Below, one piece after another: positions 14,718 to 22,391 of a DNA stretch of 28,956 bases; position 1 is the first letter of the stretch; the number at the start of each line of letters is the position of its first letter. The notes under the pieces are model-generated. The model had not been told where the DNA came from. It saw only the letters and a program-made list of their open reading frames with translations, and searched no databases. This DNA is from a virus. The stretch is taken from IMG/VR virus record IMGVR_UViG_3300023174_000512, positions 1 to 28,956 of that record, one strand, 5' to 3'. The translations under genes and the position numbers were made by a program.

Positions 14718-16883
14718 ATGGCTAAAAATCAAGAATCAATCAACCGCTCATTATTTGAGCTATTACGTAGTAGAGGGTATGCCCCAACACTATTAGATAC
14801 TTCTGGTAAGGAAATTCCAGTACCAGAAGAAGCAGAAGTCTTTCAGTTTAAGTTTACTAAAGACGGAGAAGAATATGGCACAGTAACAGCATCTATAGAT
14901 GGATTACACAAATTAGTAATTTACTTTGGTGATGATGTTGCTAACAGTGAAAAAGAAAATAATGGTGGTGATGATTCTTGGTACAAATTATTAAATCATT
15001 TAAAGCGTTTTGCACAGCAACACCAATTAAGTTTTGAAGTTAAAAACAGAGACCATTTAAAATATGATATGGCAAAAAGGGAACATATGAAAAAGCAAGA
15101 AAGAATATCAGAAGGCTACTATCCAATGGGTAAAAAAGCTAGTTATAATGACAATATTCCAACAGTTAAGATTGTTATTGAACATAGTCGTCAAATTGAA
15201 GAAGGTGAACAACGATATCGTAATGTAAACCGTATTTTCTTAGAGAATACACAAGGCGAACGAATTCTTGCTCCTACAACTAAGCCAGGTATTGCTCAAA
15301 TATATGCCCGTCATCTAGCTGAAGGTGGTTTACCACATGATGACCGTTGGAATCATATTGGTAGTTTATGTGAAGAATATCAAAAGATGGCAGGATTCGT
15401 TCGTGCTACACGTAACAATCAATTCAACGAATCAGCACAACAGTTGGTTAATGAGGGTATTAACCATTATCAAAGTTTAAAAGAATCATTAAGCAAGATG
15501 CGTGGTTCACGTGGTTACAATAGTTATTTTGAATCATATACTCCTCCGTTAATGGAAGATGAAAGTGAAGAAAACAATTTGAACGAATTGTTTGTGCAAG
15601 AAACATTAGATCCACGTATTGAAAGTGTAATGCCAATATTAAGTAAGTTACATAAAAAAGTAGCTGAGATGAAAGAAGTTAATGAGTTAAGTGAATGGGC
15701 TGAAAGCTTAACTGAAGCGCCCGGCGCAGAAACATTAAAACACAATGATGATACTGAAGCTAGTAATCTAAAAGCATTTGATTTAGCTGAAGATGATAAT
15801 TTGCAAGAACCTGCCATTGATGAGTTAGATGAATCTGATACGCAATCTAGTAATCCAGGTGGTATTCCAGAAGATGATTTAGATGAAGGTATTTTAGATA
15901 CTGTTAAGAAAGTTGGAAGTAAAGTATTTGACAAATTAGGTGGTGGTAGCGAAGAAGACCTAATTAAAAAACTACAAAAATCAGCTGGTGTACCACAAAC
16001 TGGTAAGAAGCCTGAACCAAAAGATAAACCAGTTGGTGAAGGTCTAGACGATGCTCATCAAGCCGATCAGAAAATCAACACTCCTGCAGTACAACGTAAA
16101 GAAAAAGGTGGTGATTGGAAAGTTACTACACAAGATTTAGCCAAAGCTGATGAGAAGAACATGACCAGCCAAGCTGGTATGGCTGCGTTGAAGAAACGTA
16201 TGAACACTATTGAAGAAGTTGATATGGGTCAAGCTGATAGTTCATTAAGAAATAATCTAAAACAAAACAATGATAAAATGGATCACTTTACTGCGTTAGG
16301 TAAAGCATCAAAGAAAATGGGTCACGATCATTTTATGGATGTACCTGATGACAAACTTGAAGCACTTAAAGCAATGGTTAAGAGATTTAGATCCGGTGAA
16401 GAAGTTGATGAAAGTGCATTACAGGCATACTTGGGTGATAAGAAGTACGGTAAAGATGGTATGGATGCATTGCGTAAAGCAGGTCGTGATGATGCTAGTG
16501 AAAAGAAAATGCAAAACATTCGTGCCCATTATAGCGATAAAGAAGAACCTATATCTGAAGATGAATTTGCAGGTGACTATGCTACAGGTGAAGCAGGACA
16601 ATGGCGTAACAAAGGTCCTAAAGCAAATAAGCCAGCAACGATCGGTGATCTAGTTGGTGAAGGTGAAGAGAAAGATAATGATACTCTTGATCCATGGAAA
16701 CATGTAAATCCTAGAGTAGACAATCCTAAAATTAAGGGAACTGATAACCGTGCTAAATCTGCATATTATCCTACTCCTAAGCCCCCTGTTAAGAAATTAG
16801 ATACACCATATACTAAAGAGTCAGTAGCAGAAGGTTCTGATGATTTGGCAAGAATATTAAACATTGCTGGAATTAAAAAATGA
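14718..16883 (+). CDS. Large acidic virion- or head-associated protein, 721 aa
   Basis: Residues 1-115 form a compact alpha/beta domain (SLFELLRSRGYAPTLLD). Residues about 140-190 form a second folded piece (IPTVKIVIEHSRQIEEGEQRY). From residue 270 on the sequence is mostly acidic and disordered-looking, with short helices. Sites of the form (I/L)xE occur several times (ISEG at 131, LTEA near 331, ISED near 615). The last segment SVAEGSDDLARILNIAGIKK looks like a conserved C-terminal peptide. Such proteins in T4-like phages are core or scaffold proteins cut by the prohead protease, but homology to gp22 is not visible. The position after the terminase and a late-type promoter support a late virion role. 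The following gene overlaps by ATGA. Confidence 0.7.
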   Translation: MAKNQESINRSLFELLRSRGYAPTLLDTSGKEIPVPEEAEVFQFKFTKDGEEYGTVTASIDGLHKLVIYFGDDVANSEKENNGGDDSWYKLLNHLKRFAQQHQLSFEVKNRDHLKYDMAKREHMKKQERISEGYYPMGKKASYNDNIPTVKIVIEHSRQIEEGEQRYRNVNRIFLENTQGERILAPTTKPGIAQIYARHLAEGGLPHDDRWNHIGSLCEEYQKMAGFVRATRNNQFNESAQQLVNEGINHYQSLKESLSKMRGSRGYNSYFESYTPPLMEDESEENNLNELFVQETLDPRIESVMPILSKLHKKVAEMKEVNELSEWAESLTEAPGAETLKHNDDTEASNLKAFDLAEDDNLQEPAIDELDESDTQSSNPGGIPEDDLDEGILDTVKKVGSKVFDKLGGGSEEDLIKKLQKSAGVPQTGKKPEPKDKPVGEGLDDAHQADQKINTPAVQRKEKGGDWKVTTQDLAKADEKNMTSQAGMAALKKRMNTIEEVDMGQADSSLRNNLKQNNDKMDHFTALGKASKKMGHDHFMDVPDDKLEALKAMVKRFRSGEEVDESALQAYLGDKKYGKDGMDALRKAGRDDASEKKMQNIRAHYSDKEEPISEDEFAGDYATGEAGQWRNKGPKANKPATIGDLVGEGEEKDNDTLDPWKHVNPRVDNPKIKGTDNRAKSAYYPTPKPPVKKLDTPYTKESVAEGSDDLARILNIAGIKK

Positions 16884-18187
16884 AAATTTCATCATTATTA
16901 AATGAGGCTGAAAAAACTAATAGCAGTACCTCTATGGCTTTGCCAATTGATAAAGATTTAATATATAGAGCTAGAAATAAATATCCTGGTTATTCTGCAG
17001 AACAGGCAATGATATTGTTAATTGCAGATGAAATGAAGAATCAGGAAAAAACAGATTCAACACAAAATACATTGATAGATACTCAGAAACGGGAGAATGA
17101 ACGCTTAAGAGGATCTGTACAATCATTGAGCCAAGAATTACAAGATTTTGAACAACAATCAGTTGAAACCGATCGTGAAGTTGCTAGGTTGAAACAATTA
17201 AGTGGCATGTTAACTACTGGTGGTGCTAGTACACAGCAAAAAGCAAAAGTTAGTGCTGATGAATTAGAAAAACTTAACAAAGATTTGGAACAATTAAAAT
17301 CTAAGCCCGGCATGGATCCAAAAGTATACAATGAATTAAGTGATCAACTTAAAATATTAAGTACAAATAAATCAACAGAACAAGCTGATGTTAACCAATT
17401 AAAAAATATGGTAAAAGATATTGAAAATCAAGCATCGGTTAATTATAAATCTGTTGCTAAAGAACTTAATCAAACTAAACAAAGATTGTCAGATAAAGAA
17501 CAAAGATTTAAAGAATATAAAAGTAGTTTTAAAGATTATAAAAAAAGCACTACAGATAAACTTGAAAAATTTGGTCAAGAGATGAAGAACGAGTTAGACA
17601 TTTCAAGACAACTAAGAGCCGGTATTCAACAAGATGCAGAAGATATTAATAAAATGAAGGTTGAACTTAGTCAAAATCTGGATCTTATAAATAAAAATAT
17701 TGAAAAAATGAATATTGATTCATCAGATAAAAGTGTATCAGACATTCCATGGCTTGTTGGGCAAGACACACCTTATAAAAAACCACCAATAGCACAGAGT
17801 CCAAATAGTATACAAGAAAGTATAATTTATACAGAAGGATATAATGTTGTCCCATCTCGTCAATATCGTAACGCTAAATATAATGAATGGTTAATAAAAC
17901 ATTTACCTGGATTGTTTTCTATGTTTAAAGGAAGATATGCTGATGAATTAGCAGAAAAAGACTATACAGATAAACAAATAGTTGATACATTAGAAGAATA
18001 TGTTCCTATGTTATACAATTTGGGTGATGAAAAAACACCACTAACTGCTGAACAAGTTAAACTTTGGTTGGATAACGTTAAATTAAAATTATGGGAACAA
18101 CCAGTTCAACATGAATTGTTTAATGAAAGCCTAGAAAAAACATATGCACGTATGTTAGACAAAATAATTGGACTTCCCTACATCTAA
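16880..18187 (+). CDS. Coiled-coil protein with capsid-targeting-like N-terminus, 435 aa
   Basis: Opens MKISSLLNEAEK, a third peptide of the CTS type with a possible prohead-protease site after LNE (residue 9). Residues about 55-275 form a long coiled coil with heptads (ENERLRGSVQSLSQELQDFE, LKQLSGMLTTGG hinge, KELNQTKQRLSDKEQRFKEY). A globular C-terminal domain of about 125 residues follows (GYNVVPSRQYRNAKYNEWLI, EDYTDKQIVDTLEEY-like helices, ending MLDKIIGLPYI). Starts in an ATGA overlap with the acidic 721-aa protein, so both are likely co-expressed late. It may be an internal core or scaffold-like component, or a tape-like rod. No family recognised. Confidence 0.7.
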   Translation: MKISSLLNEAEKTNSSTSMALPIDKDLIYRARNKYPGYSAEQAMILLIADEMKNQEKTDSTQNTLIDTQKRENERLRGSVQSLSQELQDFEQQSVETDREVARLKQLSGMLTTGGASTQQKAKVSADELEKLNKDLEQLKSKPGMDPKVYNELSDQLKILSTNKSTEQADVNQLKNMVKDIENQASVNYKSVAKELNQTKQRLSDKEQRFKEYKSSFKDYKKSTTDKLEKFGQEMKNELDISRQLRAGIQQDAEDINKMKVELSQNLDLINKNIEKMNIDSSDKSVSDIPWLVGQDTPYKKPPIAQSPNSIQESIIYTEGYNVVPSRQYRNAKYNEWLIKHLPGLFSMFKGRYADELAEKDYTDKQIVDTLEEYVPMLYNLGDEKTPLTAEQVKLWLDNVKLKLWEQPVQHELFNESLEKTYARMLDKIIGLPYI

Positions 18188-18233
18188 AAAGGGTTAAAAA
18201 TCTATACAAAAAAATGTGTTTACCCATTAACGG

Positions 18234-18241
18234 GATAAATA
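18234..18241 (+). promoter_or_regulatory. Late-promoter-like motif upstream of gp32
   Basis: GATAAATAC lies 112 nt before the gp32 start and just ahead of a sigma70-type promoter. If used, its transcript carries both hairpins at 18255-18288. Confidence 0.5.
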
Positions 18242-18244
18242 CTA

Positions 18245-18273
18245 TCGACATTGAGAGTTAGACATGCTATACT
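18245..18273 (+). promoter_or_regulatory. Sigma70-type promoter of gp32
   Basis: TCGACA (18245-18250, one mismatch), a 17-bp spacer and TATACT (18268-18273). The start is expected near 18280, giving a leader of about 75 nt. The -10 box overlaps the palindrome GAGTTAG/CTAACTC. Confidence 0.65.
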
Positions 18274-18288
18274 AACTCTTGTGTTAGT
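18255..18288 (+). promoter_or_regulatory. Alternative hairpins or operator ahead of gp32
   Basis: GAGTTAG (18255-18261) pairs perfectly with CTAACTC (18272-18278). The segment ACTAAC (18271-18276) can instead pair with GTTAGT (18283-18288). The two structures share the middle arm, so only one can form. A third weak stem, TTCAC with GTGAA, follows at 18292-18310. T4 gene 32 mRNA is autoregulated through a folded leader; this may be the counterpart, or a DNA operator because the first arm overlaps the promoter spacer. Confidence 0.5.
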
Positions 18289-18353
18289 CGTTTCACAGGG
18301 AAGCGGTGAATATTAAAAAAAGAGACCATCTCAATTTATAAGGAAATAAAATC

Positions 18354-19358
18354 ATGGCATCATTAGCAGAGATTCGTGCCCGTATTGCGGCACAAGAAAA
18401 CAAATCAACATCTGGTTCAACACAGAAACAATCAGACAATTCTATCTATCCCCACTGGAATATGGACGAAGGCACAACAGCCACATTGCGTCTATTGCCT
18501 GATGCAGATAGCAACAACCCATACTTCTGGGTAGAACGACAAATTATTAAACTTCCATTCAATGGAGTTAAGGGTGATCCTAATGTTAAGCGTATTGAAG
18601 TTCAAGTACCTTGCGTTGAGATGTATGATCCAAAAGCTCAATGCCCAATCTTAACTGAGGTTCGTCCATGGTATAAAGATGAAACATTGAAAGAGTTAGC
18701 AAACAAATACTGGAAGAAACGCAGTTATTTGTTTCAAGGTTTTGTTCGTCAGAACCCAATTGGTGATGACAAGACACCAGCAAATCCAATTCGTAGATTC
18801 ATTATTAGTCCACAAATCTTTACAATTATTAAAGCAAGTTTGATGGATCCTGAGATGGAAGAATTGCCAACAGACTTTATGCGTGGTCTTGATTTGAATA
18901 TTAAGAAAACAAGTAAAGGTGGCTATGCTGATTATTCAACAAGTAATTGGGCACGTAAAGAGTCAGCATTGACAGAAGCAGAGCAAGCCGCTATTGAAGC
19001 ACATGGCTTGTACAATTTGGCAGAGTTCTTGCCAAAGCGTCCCGGTGAAGCAGAGTTGCGTGTAATCAAAGAAATGTTTGACGCAAGTGTAGACGGTCAA
19101 CCATATGACTTAGAGCGTTGGGGTAGTTACTATCGTCCTTGGGGACTAGAAGCACCTGCAGGAGCGACAGCGGATAAACAAACAGCTACTACTGAAACTA
19201 GAGCACCCGCAACAGCACCCGTAGCAGAAACTTCAGCACCATGGGAAGAAGATGCAATGGCAGCAGCCGAATCTATCAAGGTTCCTACAGCACAGCCGTC
19301 AAGTGACAAAGCACAAGACATTCTAGCAATGATTCGTGCTAGACAAACCAAGTCTTAA
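18354..19358 (+). CDS. 32: Single-stranded DNA-binding protein (T4 gp32 family)
   Basis: The 334-residue product coats single-stranded DNA in replication, recombination and repair and is the partner of UvsX and UvsY downstream. Residues 1-20 (MASLAEIRARIAAQE) are the basic helical N-terminus used for cooperative binding. The OB-fold core runs to about 250 with YWKKRSYLFQGFVRQNP, PIRRFIISPQIF and GGYADYSTSNWARKE, all typical of gp32 in T4-like phages. The acidic Pro/Ala-rich C-terminus (residues 270-334, with SAPWEEDAMAAAES) is the interaction tail. The T4 zinc site (His and three Cys) is only half present: VPCVEM and QCPIL give two Cys. AAGGA precedes the start; folded RNA or an operator lies upstream. 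Confidence 0.95.
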   Translation: MASLAEIRARIAAQENKSTSGSTQKQSDNSIYPHWNMDEGTTATLRLLPDADSNNPYFWVERQIIKLPFNGVKGDPNVKRIEVQVPCVEMYDPKAQCPILTEVRPWYKDETLKELANKYWKKRSYLFQGFVRQNPIGDDKTPANPIRRFIISPQIFTIIKASLMDPEMEELPTDFMRGLDLNIKKTSKGGYADYSTSNWARKESALTEAEQAAIEAHGLYNLAEFLPKRPGEAELRVIKEMFDASVDGQPYDLERWGSYYRPWGLEAPAGATADKQTATTETRAPATAPVAETSAPWEEDAMAAAESIKVPTAQPSSDKAQDILAMIRARQTKS

Positions 19359-19365
19359 CAGGTAA

Positions 19366-19385
19366 TAGGGAGCATTTGCTCCCTA
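19366..19385 (+). terminator. Strong hairpin after gp32 (no U-tract)
   Basis: TAGGGAGC (19366-19373), loop ATTT and GCTCCCTA (19378-19385) make a perfect 8-bp stem starting 7 nt after the gp32 stop. No T-run follows, so it may protect the gp32 mRNA 3' end or attenuate rather than terminate. An AAGGAG ribosome site for the next gene begins right after it. Confidence 0.6.
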
Positions 19386-19400
19386 CCTAAGGAGAACTCC

Positions 19401-19634
19401 ATGACAACAAGTGACGAAAGATACCGCGCCATAAAGCAAGGTAAAAAACTATTGGAAGAATTATGCGATCCAGGTAAAACCCCACGTGTTCCTAGTATTA
19501 TTAGAGATAGGGCTAGGGGAGCATTACGTCATTACCCAAATGATTGGGAATTAGAATCTATTGCAGAAAAATGTCCAGATATGCTAGACAAACAATCAGT
19601 AACTATGTATACTAACGGTATACATAAACAATAA
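19401..19634 (+). CDS. BPSL0761-like small protein, 77 aa
   Basis: A 77-residue protein starting MTTSDERYRAIKQGKK. The segment LEELCDPGKTPRVPSIIRDRARGALRHYP follows the pattern of the BPSL0761 family: an N-terminal helix, the D-P-x-K-T-P-R-V-P motif and a helix ending in LRHYP. The family is known to me as small proteins of unknown function common in Burkholderiales and related bacteria, and it is one of the few clues here to the host lineage. It sits between gp32 and uvsX behind an AAGGAGA ribosome site. Likely acquired from a host genome and kept in the recombination block. Function unknown. Confidence 0.75.
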   Translation: MTTSDERYRAIKQGKKLLEELCDPGKTPRVPSIIRDRARGALRHYPNDWELESIAEKCPDMLDKQSVTMYTNGIHKQ

Positions 19635-19645
19635 AGGAATATAAA

Positions 19646-19840
19646 ATGACTAAAAATTTAAACAAATTGTCAAAAGTAAATGAATCATTTACGGTTAATC
19701 GCTACGATAACGGCTTTATGATTGAAGTCGGTGGAAGAGACAAAGAGAATGATTGGAAAAACTGCAAAGTTATGTGCAGTAACGAAGCAGAACTTTTTGA
19801 AGTAATCAAAGAAGCACTAGCAATGGAAGTGGATAATTAA
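19646..19840 (+). CDS. Hypothetical protein, 64 aa
   Basis: An AAAGGAAT ribosome site precedes MTKNLNKLSKVNES. The 64-residue product has a beta-rich middle (FTVNRYDNGFMIEVGGRDKEND) and a C-terminal amphipathic helix (EAELFEVIKEALAMEV). No family recognised. It lies one base upstream of uvsX, suggesting co-translation. No membrane segment or signal. Confidence 0.7.
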   Translation: MTKNLNKLSKVNESFTVNRYDNGFMIEVGGRDKENDWKNCKVMCSNEAELFEVIKEALAMEVDN

Positions 19841-19841
19841 A

Positions 19842-20909
19842 ATGGGAAAACCTTTTGACATTAGTAAGTTCCGTAAGGACATTACAAAAAGTATTGAAGG
19901 TCTATCTATAGGATTTAACGATCCTACTGATTGGATTTCAACTGGTAACTATGCTCTCAATTATCTCATTAGTGGCGATTTTAATAAAGGCGTTCCTCTT
20001 GGTAAAGTTACTGTCTTTGCCGGAGAGTCAGGAGCAGGTAAATCATTCATCTGCTCAGGAAACCTCGTTAGACACGCACAAGAACAAGGAATTTTTGTAG
20101 TTCTTATTGACTCCGAGAACGCACTGGACGAAGCATGGCTACATGCGTTAGGTGTAAGCACAGACGAAAGTAAATTGCTTAAACTTAATATGGCTATGAT
20201 TGATGATGTGGGTAAAACTATTTCAACATTCGTTAAAGACTATAAAACTTTACCAGACGGTGAAAGACCTAAAGTACTATTTGTACTTGACAGTTTAGGT
20301 ATGTTGTTAACACCAACTGATGTGAATCAGTTTGAAGCAGGTGATATGAAAGGTGACATGGGTCGTAAGCCTAAAGCACTAACAGCACTTGTTCGTAATT
20401 GTGTTAACATGTTCGGTTCATTGAATATTGGTTTAGTTGCTACTAATCACACATATGCTAGTCAAGATATGTTTGATCCAGATGATAAAATCTCAGGCGG
20501 TCAAGGTTTCGTTTATGCATCAAGTATTGTTGTTGCTATGAAGAAATTGAAACTTAAAGAAGATGAAGATGGTAATAAGATTAGTGATGTGCGAGGTATT
20601 CGTGCCGCATGTAAGATTATGAAAACTCGTTATGCGAAACCATTTGAATCTGTTCAAGTTAAGATTCCTTATGAAACAGGTATGAGCCCTTACTCAGGAT
20701 TATTAGATATGATTGAGAAGGCTGAACTTGTTAAGAAAGAAGGCAACAGTTTAGTTTACACAACACTTGATGGTGAAATCATTAAGAAGTTTCGTAAAGC
20801 ATGGGAAGCAAACACTGATGGTTGCTTAGATAAAGTTATGAGTGAATATGGTCAAAAAGCAACAACAAAGATAAGTACTGTAACACCTGAGGAGGAGGGT
20901 ACAGAATGA
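19842..20909 (+). CDS. uvsX: RecA-like recombinase UvsX
   Basis: The 355-residue strand-exchange ATPase of T4-like phages, which forms filaments on single-stranded DNA with gp32 and UvsY and drives recombination-dependent replication. Walker A GESGAGKS at 61-68 follows LGKVTVFA. The DSENALDEAWLHALGV segment after residue 92 and the Walker B strand KVLFVLDSLGML near 143-154 are present. GLVATNHTY and the KISGGQGFVYASSIVV loop correspond to the DNA-binding and polymer regions of the family. Full length compared with T4 UvsX (about 390). The gene overlaps the next by ATGA after a GAGGAGGG ribosome site. Confidence 0.96.
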   Translation: MGKPFDISKFRKDITKSIEGLSIGFNDPTDWISTGNYALNYLISGDFNKGVPLGKVTVFAGESGAGKSFICSGNLVRHAQEQGIFVVLIDSENALDEAWLHALGVSTDESKLLKLNMAMIDDVGKTISTFVKDYKTLPDGERPKVLFVLDSLGMLLTPTDVNQFEAGDMKGDMGRKPKALTALVRNCVNMFGSLNIGLVATNHTYASQDMFDPDDKISGGQGFVYASSIVVAMKKLKLKEDEDGNKISDVRGIRAACKIMKTRYAKPFESVQVKIPYETGMSPYSGLLDMIEKAELVKKEGNSLVYTTLDGEIIKKFRKAWEANTDGCLDKVMSEYGQKATTKISTVTPEEEGTE

Positions 20910-21163
20910 GTTTAGATTTTGTTGCTGAAGTTTGGGATGCACTACGCACCCACATTGATTTCAATGACCGTGGTGATGCCGCAGATACATTAATCAATTT
21001 ATTGATTGACAACAACTACGAGACTGACGATATCAAAGATGCCTTCAGAAGTGACAAAGAAGTGCTTAGTGCATTGAAAGGTTACGCTGAACAACATGAT
21101 ATTGAAGATGACTACGAAGAATACGAAGAAGATGAAGATCAAGACCAAGACGAATGGAATTAA
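20906..21163 (+). CDS. Acidic small protein between uvsX and uvsY, 85 aa
   Basis: An 85-residue protein with a helical front part (DFVAEVWDALRTHIDFNDRGDAADTLINLLIDN) and an extremely acidic end (residues 65-85, mostly Asp and Glu). Such a protein occupies the same place between uvsX and uvsY in T4-like cyanophages, as far as I recall. The tail resembles single-stranded-DNA mimics and partner-binding tails such as that of gp32, so a modulator of UvsX, UvsY or gp32 is a reasonable guess, not a demonstrated role. Overlaps uvsX by 4 nt and abuts uvsY without a gap. Confidence 0.8.
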   Translation: MSLDFVAEVWDALRTHIDFNDRGDAADTLINLLIDNNYETDDIKDAFRSDKEVLSALKGYAEQHDIEDDYEEYEEDEDQDQDEWN

Positions 21164-21625
21164 ATGTCAAATTGGTATACAAGGATCACAACTAATTTAG
21201 CTGTGATACCCGATTTTATTTCACATTATGACAATGAAATAATTTCGGCAAAGAGTGATGTAAAGGTATACGGCAATGTTGAAAAGAACATTGCCGCATT
21301 ACCCGGAATTACAGAACATAGATTTAATCAACTACAAGAGATAGAAGCAGTATTGAACTATCTCAATATTCAATTACGGAAAATTCGCCGAAAACATTTT
21401 CAAAAATACTTAGAAGCGTATAATAGAGCATTAACAAGCCGTGATGCTGAAAAGTATGTTGATGGTGAAGATGAAGTAGTAGACTTTGAAACACTTATTA
21501 ATGAAGTGGCATTACTAAGAAATCGTTGGTTAGGTATAATGAAGGGTCTTGAAGCTAAACAATGGCAGATGGGCCATATCGTGCGTTTACGTACAGCTGG
21601 AATGGAAGATATCACAATTGGCTAA
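21164..21625 (+). CDS. uvsY: Recombination mediator UvsY
   Basis: A 153-residue helical protein whose central and C-terminal parts fit UvsY of T4-like phages: KHFQKYLEAYNRALTSRDAEKY (residues about 78-100), an acidic loop DGEDEVVDFE, then a long helix (INEVALLRNRWLGIMKGLEA) and KQWQMGHIVRLRTAGMEDITI. UvsY forms a hexamer that loads UvsX onto gp32-coated DNA. Its start directly follows the acidic protein's stop (TAAATG). Position downstream of uvsX and the length (T4: 137) agree. The final codons overlap a possible TTG start of the next gene. Confidence 0.85.
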   Translation: MSNWYTRITTNLAVIPDFISHYDNEIISAKSDVKVYGNVEKNIAALPGITEHRFNQLQEIEAVLNYLNIQLRKIRRKHFQKYLEAYNRALTSRDAEKYVDGEDEVVDFETLINEVALLRNRWLGIMKGLEAKQWQMGHIVRLRTAGMEDITIG

Positions 21626-22391
21626 TAACACAATAACTATAGCAGGCGCAATAGGAGGTATATCACCTCAATCATCTCTTACAATGGATGATACTTATCT
21701 TAATAATTTGTTTAAAAACATACACAGAAGTGACTATGTTAAACGTTATGAGGTAATTGAAACTACTGAAGATGTATTGGCACTAAGTGTTGCTTGGAAA
21801 CGTCTACGTGATACTAAAGATAGAGCTACACAATATATAAATATTTCTAGTCTGTTAGATGATAACTTGTTTAGACAGGTAGAAGAATCTGATAGAATAC
21901 GTGCTAATCAGATTAGAGATTATTTTAGCAAAAAAATTATGCTATGGTCTCTTAAAAATATTAAGTTATCAAAATATAGACAAGACCTAAATACATTTAT
22001 TCATGGTAATGATAAAAAAGTTACAGATGAAATGTTACCCATTGTTTTTAGATTACCTGAATTCTATGAGTATGATGTTAAATTTGATACATTTAAAAGA
22101 GAAATCAAATTAGAATTACCTACTTTTACATCACCTCCTATTAAACAAATCACTACATTAACACCAGTTGCAACTTTTTATAAAAGTAATAAACGCACAA
22201 AACAGTTTGAATATTGGTTAAAGAATAGTAATGGCAATGCACATATGATTGCTATTGAACCAAAAAACCCATTGAAACACATTTGGGATAAGATGTTTGC
22301 CAATGAGCATTTGCGTATTGAAGGAACATATTTCCCTAAACAGTTTGATGAGTTACAATACTATCAACTAGTAAATTGGAGTCTTGCATGA
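21618..22391 (+). CDS. Hypothetical protein after uvsY, about 257 aa
   Basis: Two starts are possible. TTG at 21618, overlapping the uvsY stop, adds an N-terminus reading ANNTITIAGAIGG. ATG at 21684 gives MDDTYLNNLFKNIH. An AGGAGG at 21653 suits neither well (26 nt from the ATG) and lies in a small hairpin. I give the longer form. The body is helical in front (TTEDVLALSVAWKRLRDTKD, ADRIRANQIRDYFSKKIMLW-like), then beta-rich. HWNP-like catalytic motifs are absent. It looks like a protein conserved in this place in T4-like cyanophages but I cannot name it. It ends in ATGA with the nuclease-like gene. Confidence 0.7.
   Translation: MANNTITIAGAIGGISPQSSLTMDDTYLNNLFKNIHRSDYVKRYEVIETTEDVLALSVAWKRLRDTKDRATQYINISSLLDDNLFRQVEESDRIRANQIRDYFSKKIMLWSLKNIKLSKYRQDLNTFIHGNDKKVTDEMLPIVFRLPEFYEYDVKFDTFKREIKLELPTFTSPPIKQITTLTPVATFYKSNKRTKQFEYWLKNSNGNAHMIAIEPKNPLKHIWDKMFANEHLRIEGTYFPKQFDELQYYQLVNWSLA

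Noticed and set aside
15524-15934. Open frame of 136 codons on the minus strand
   Set aside because: It lies opposite the acidic 721-aa protein, is very Ser/Leu-rich as expected from the complement of GAA/GAT-rich codons, and has no ribosome site or promoter.
18188-18233. Possible terminator after the coiled-coil gene
   Set aside because: Only a 3-bp pairing (CCC with GGG) is present around 18222-18233; not enough for a terminator.
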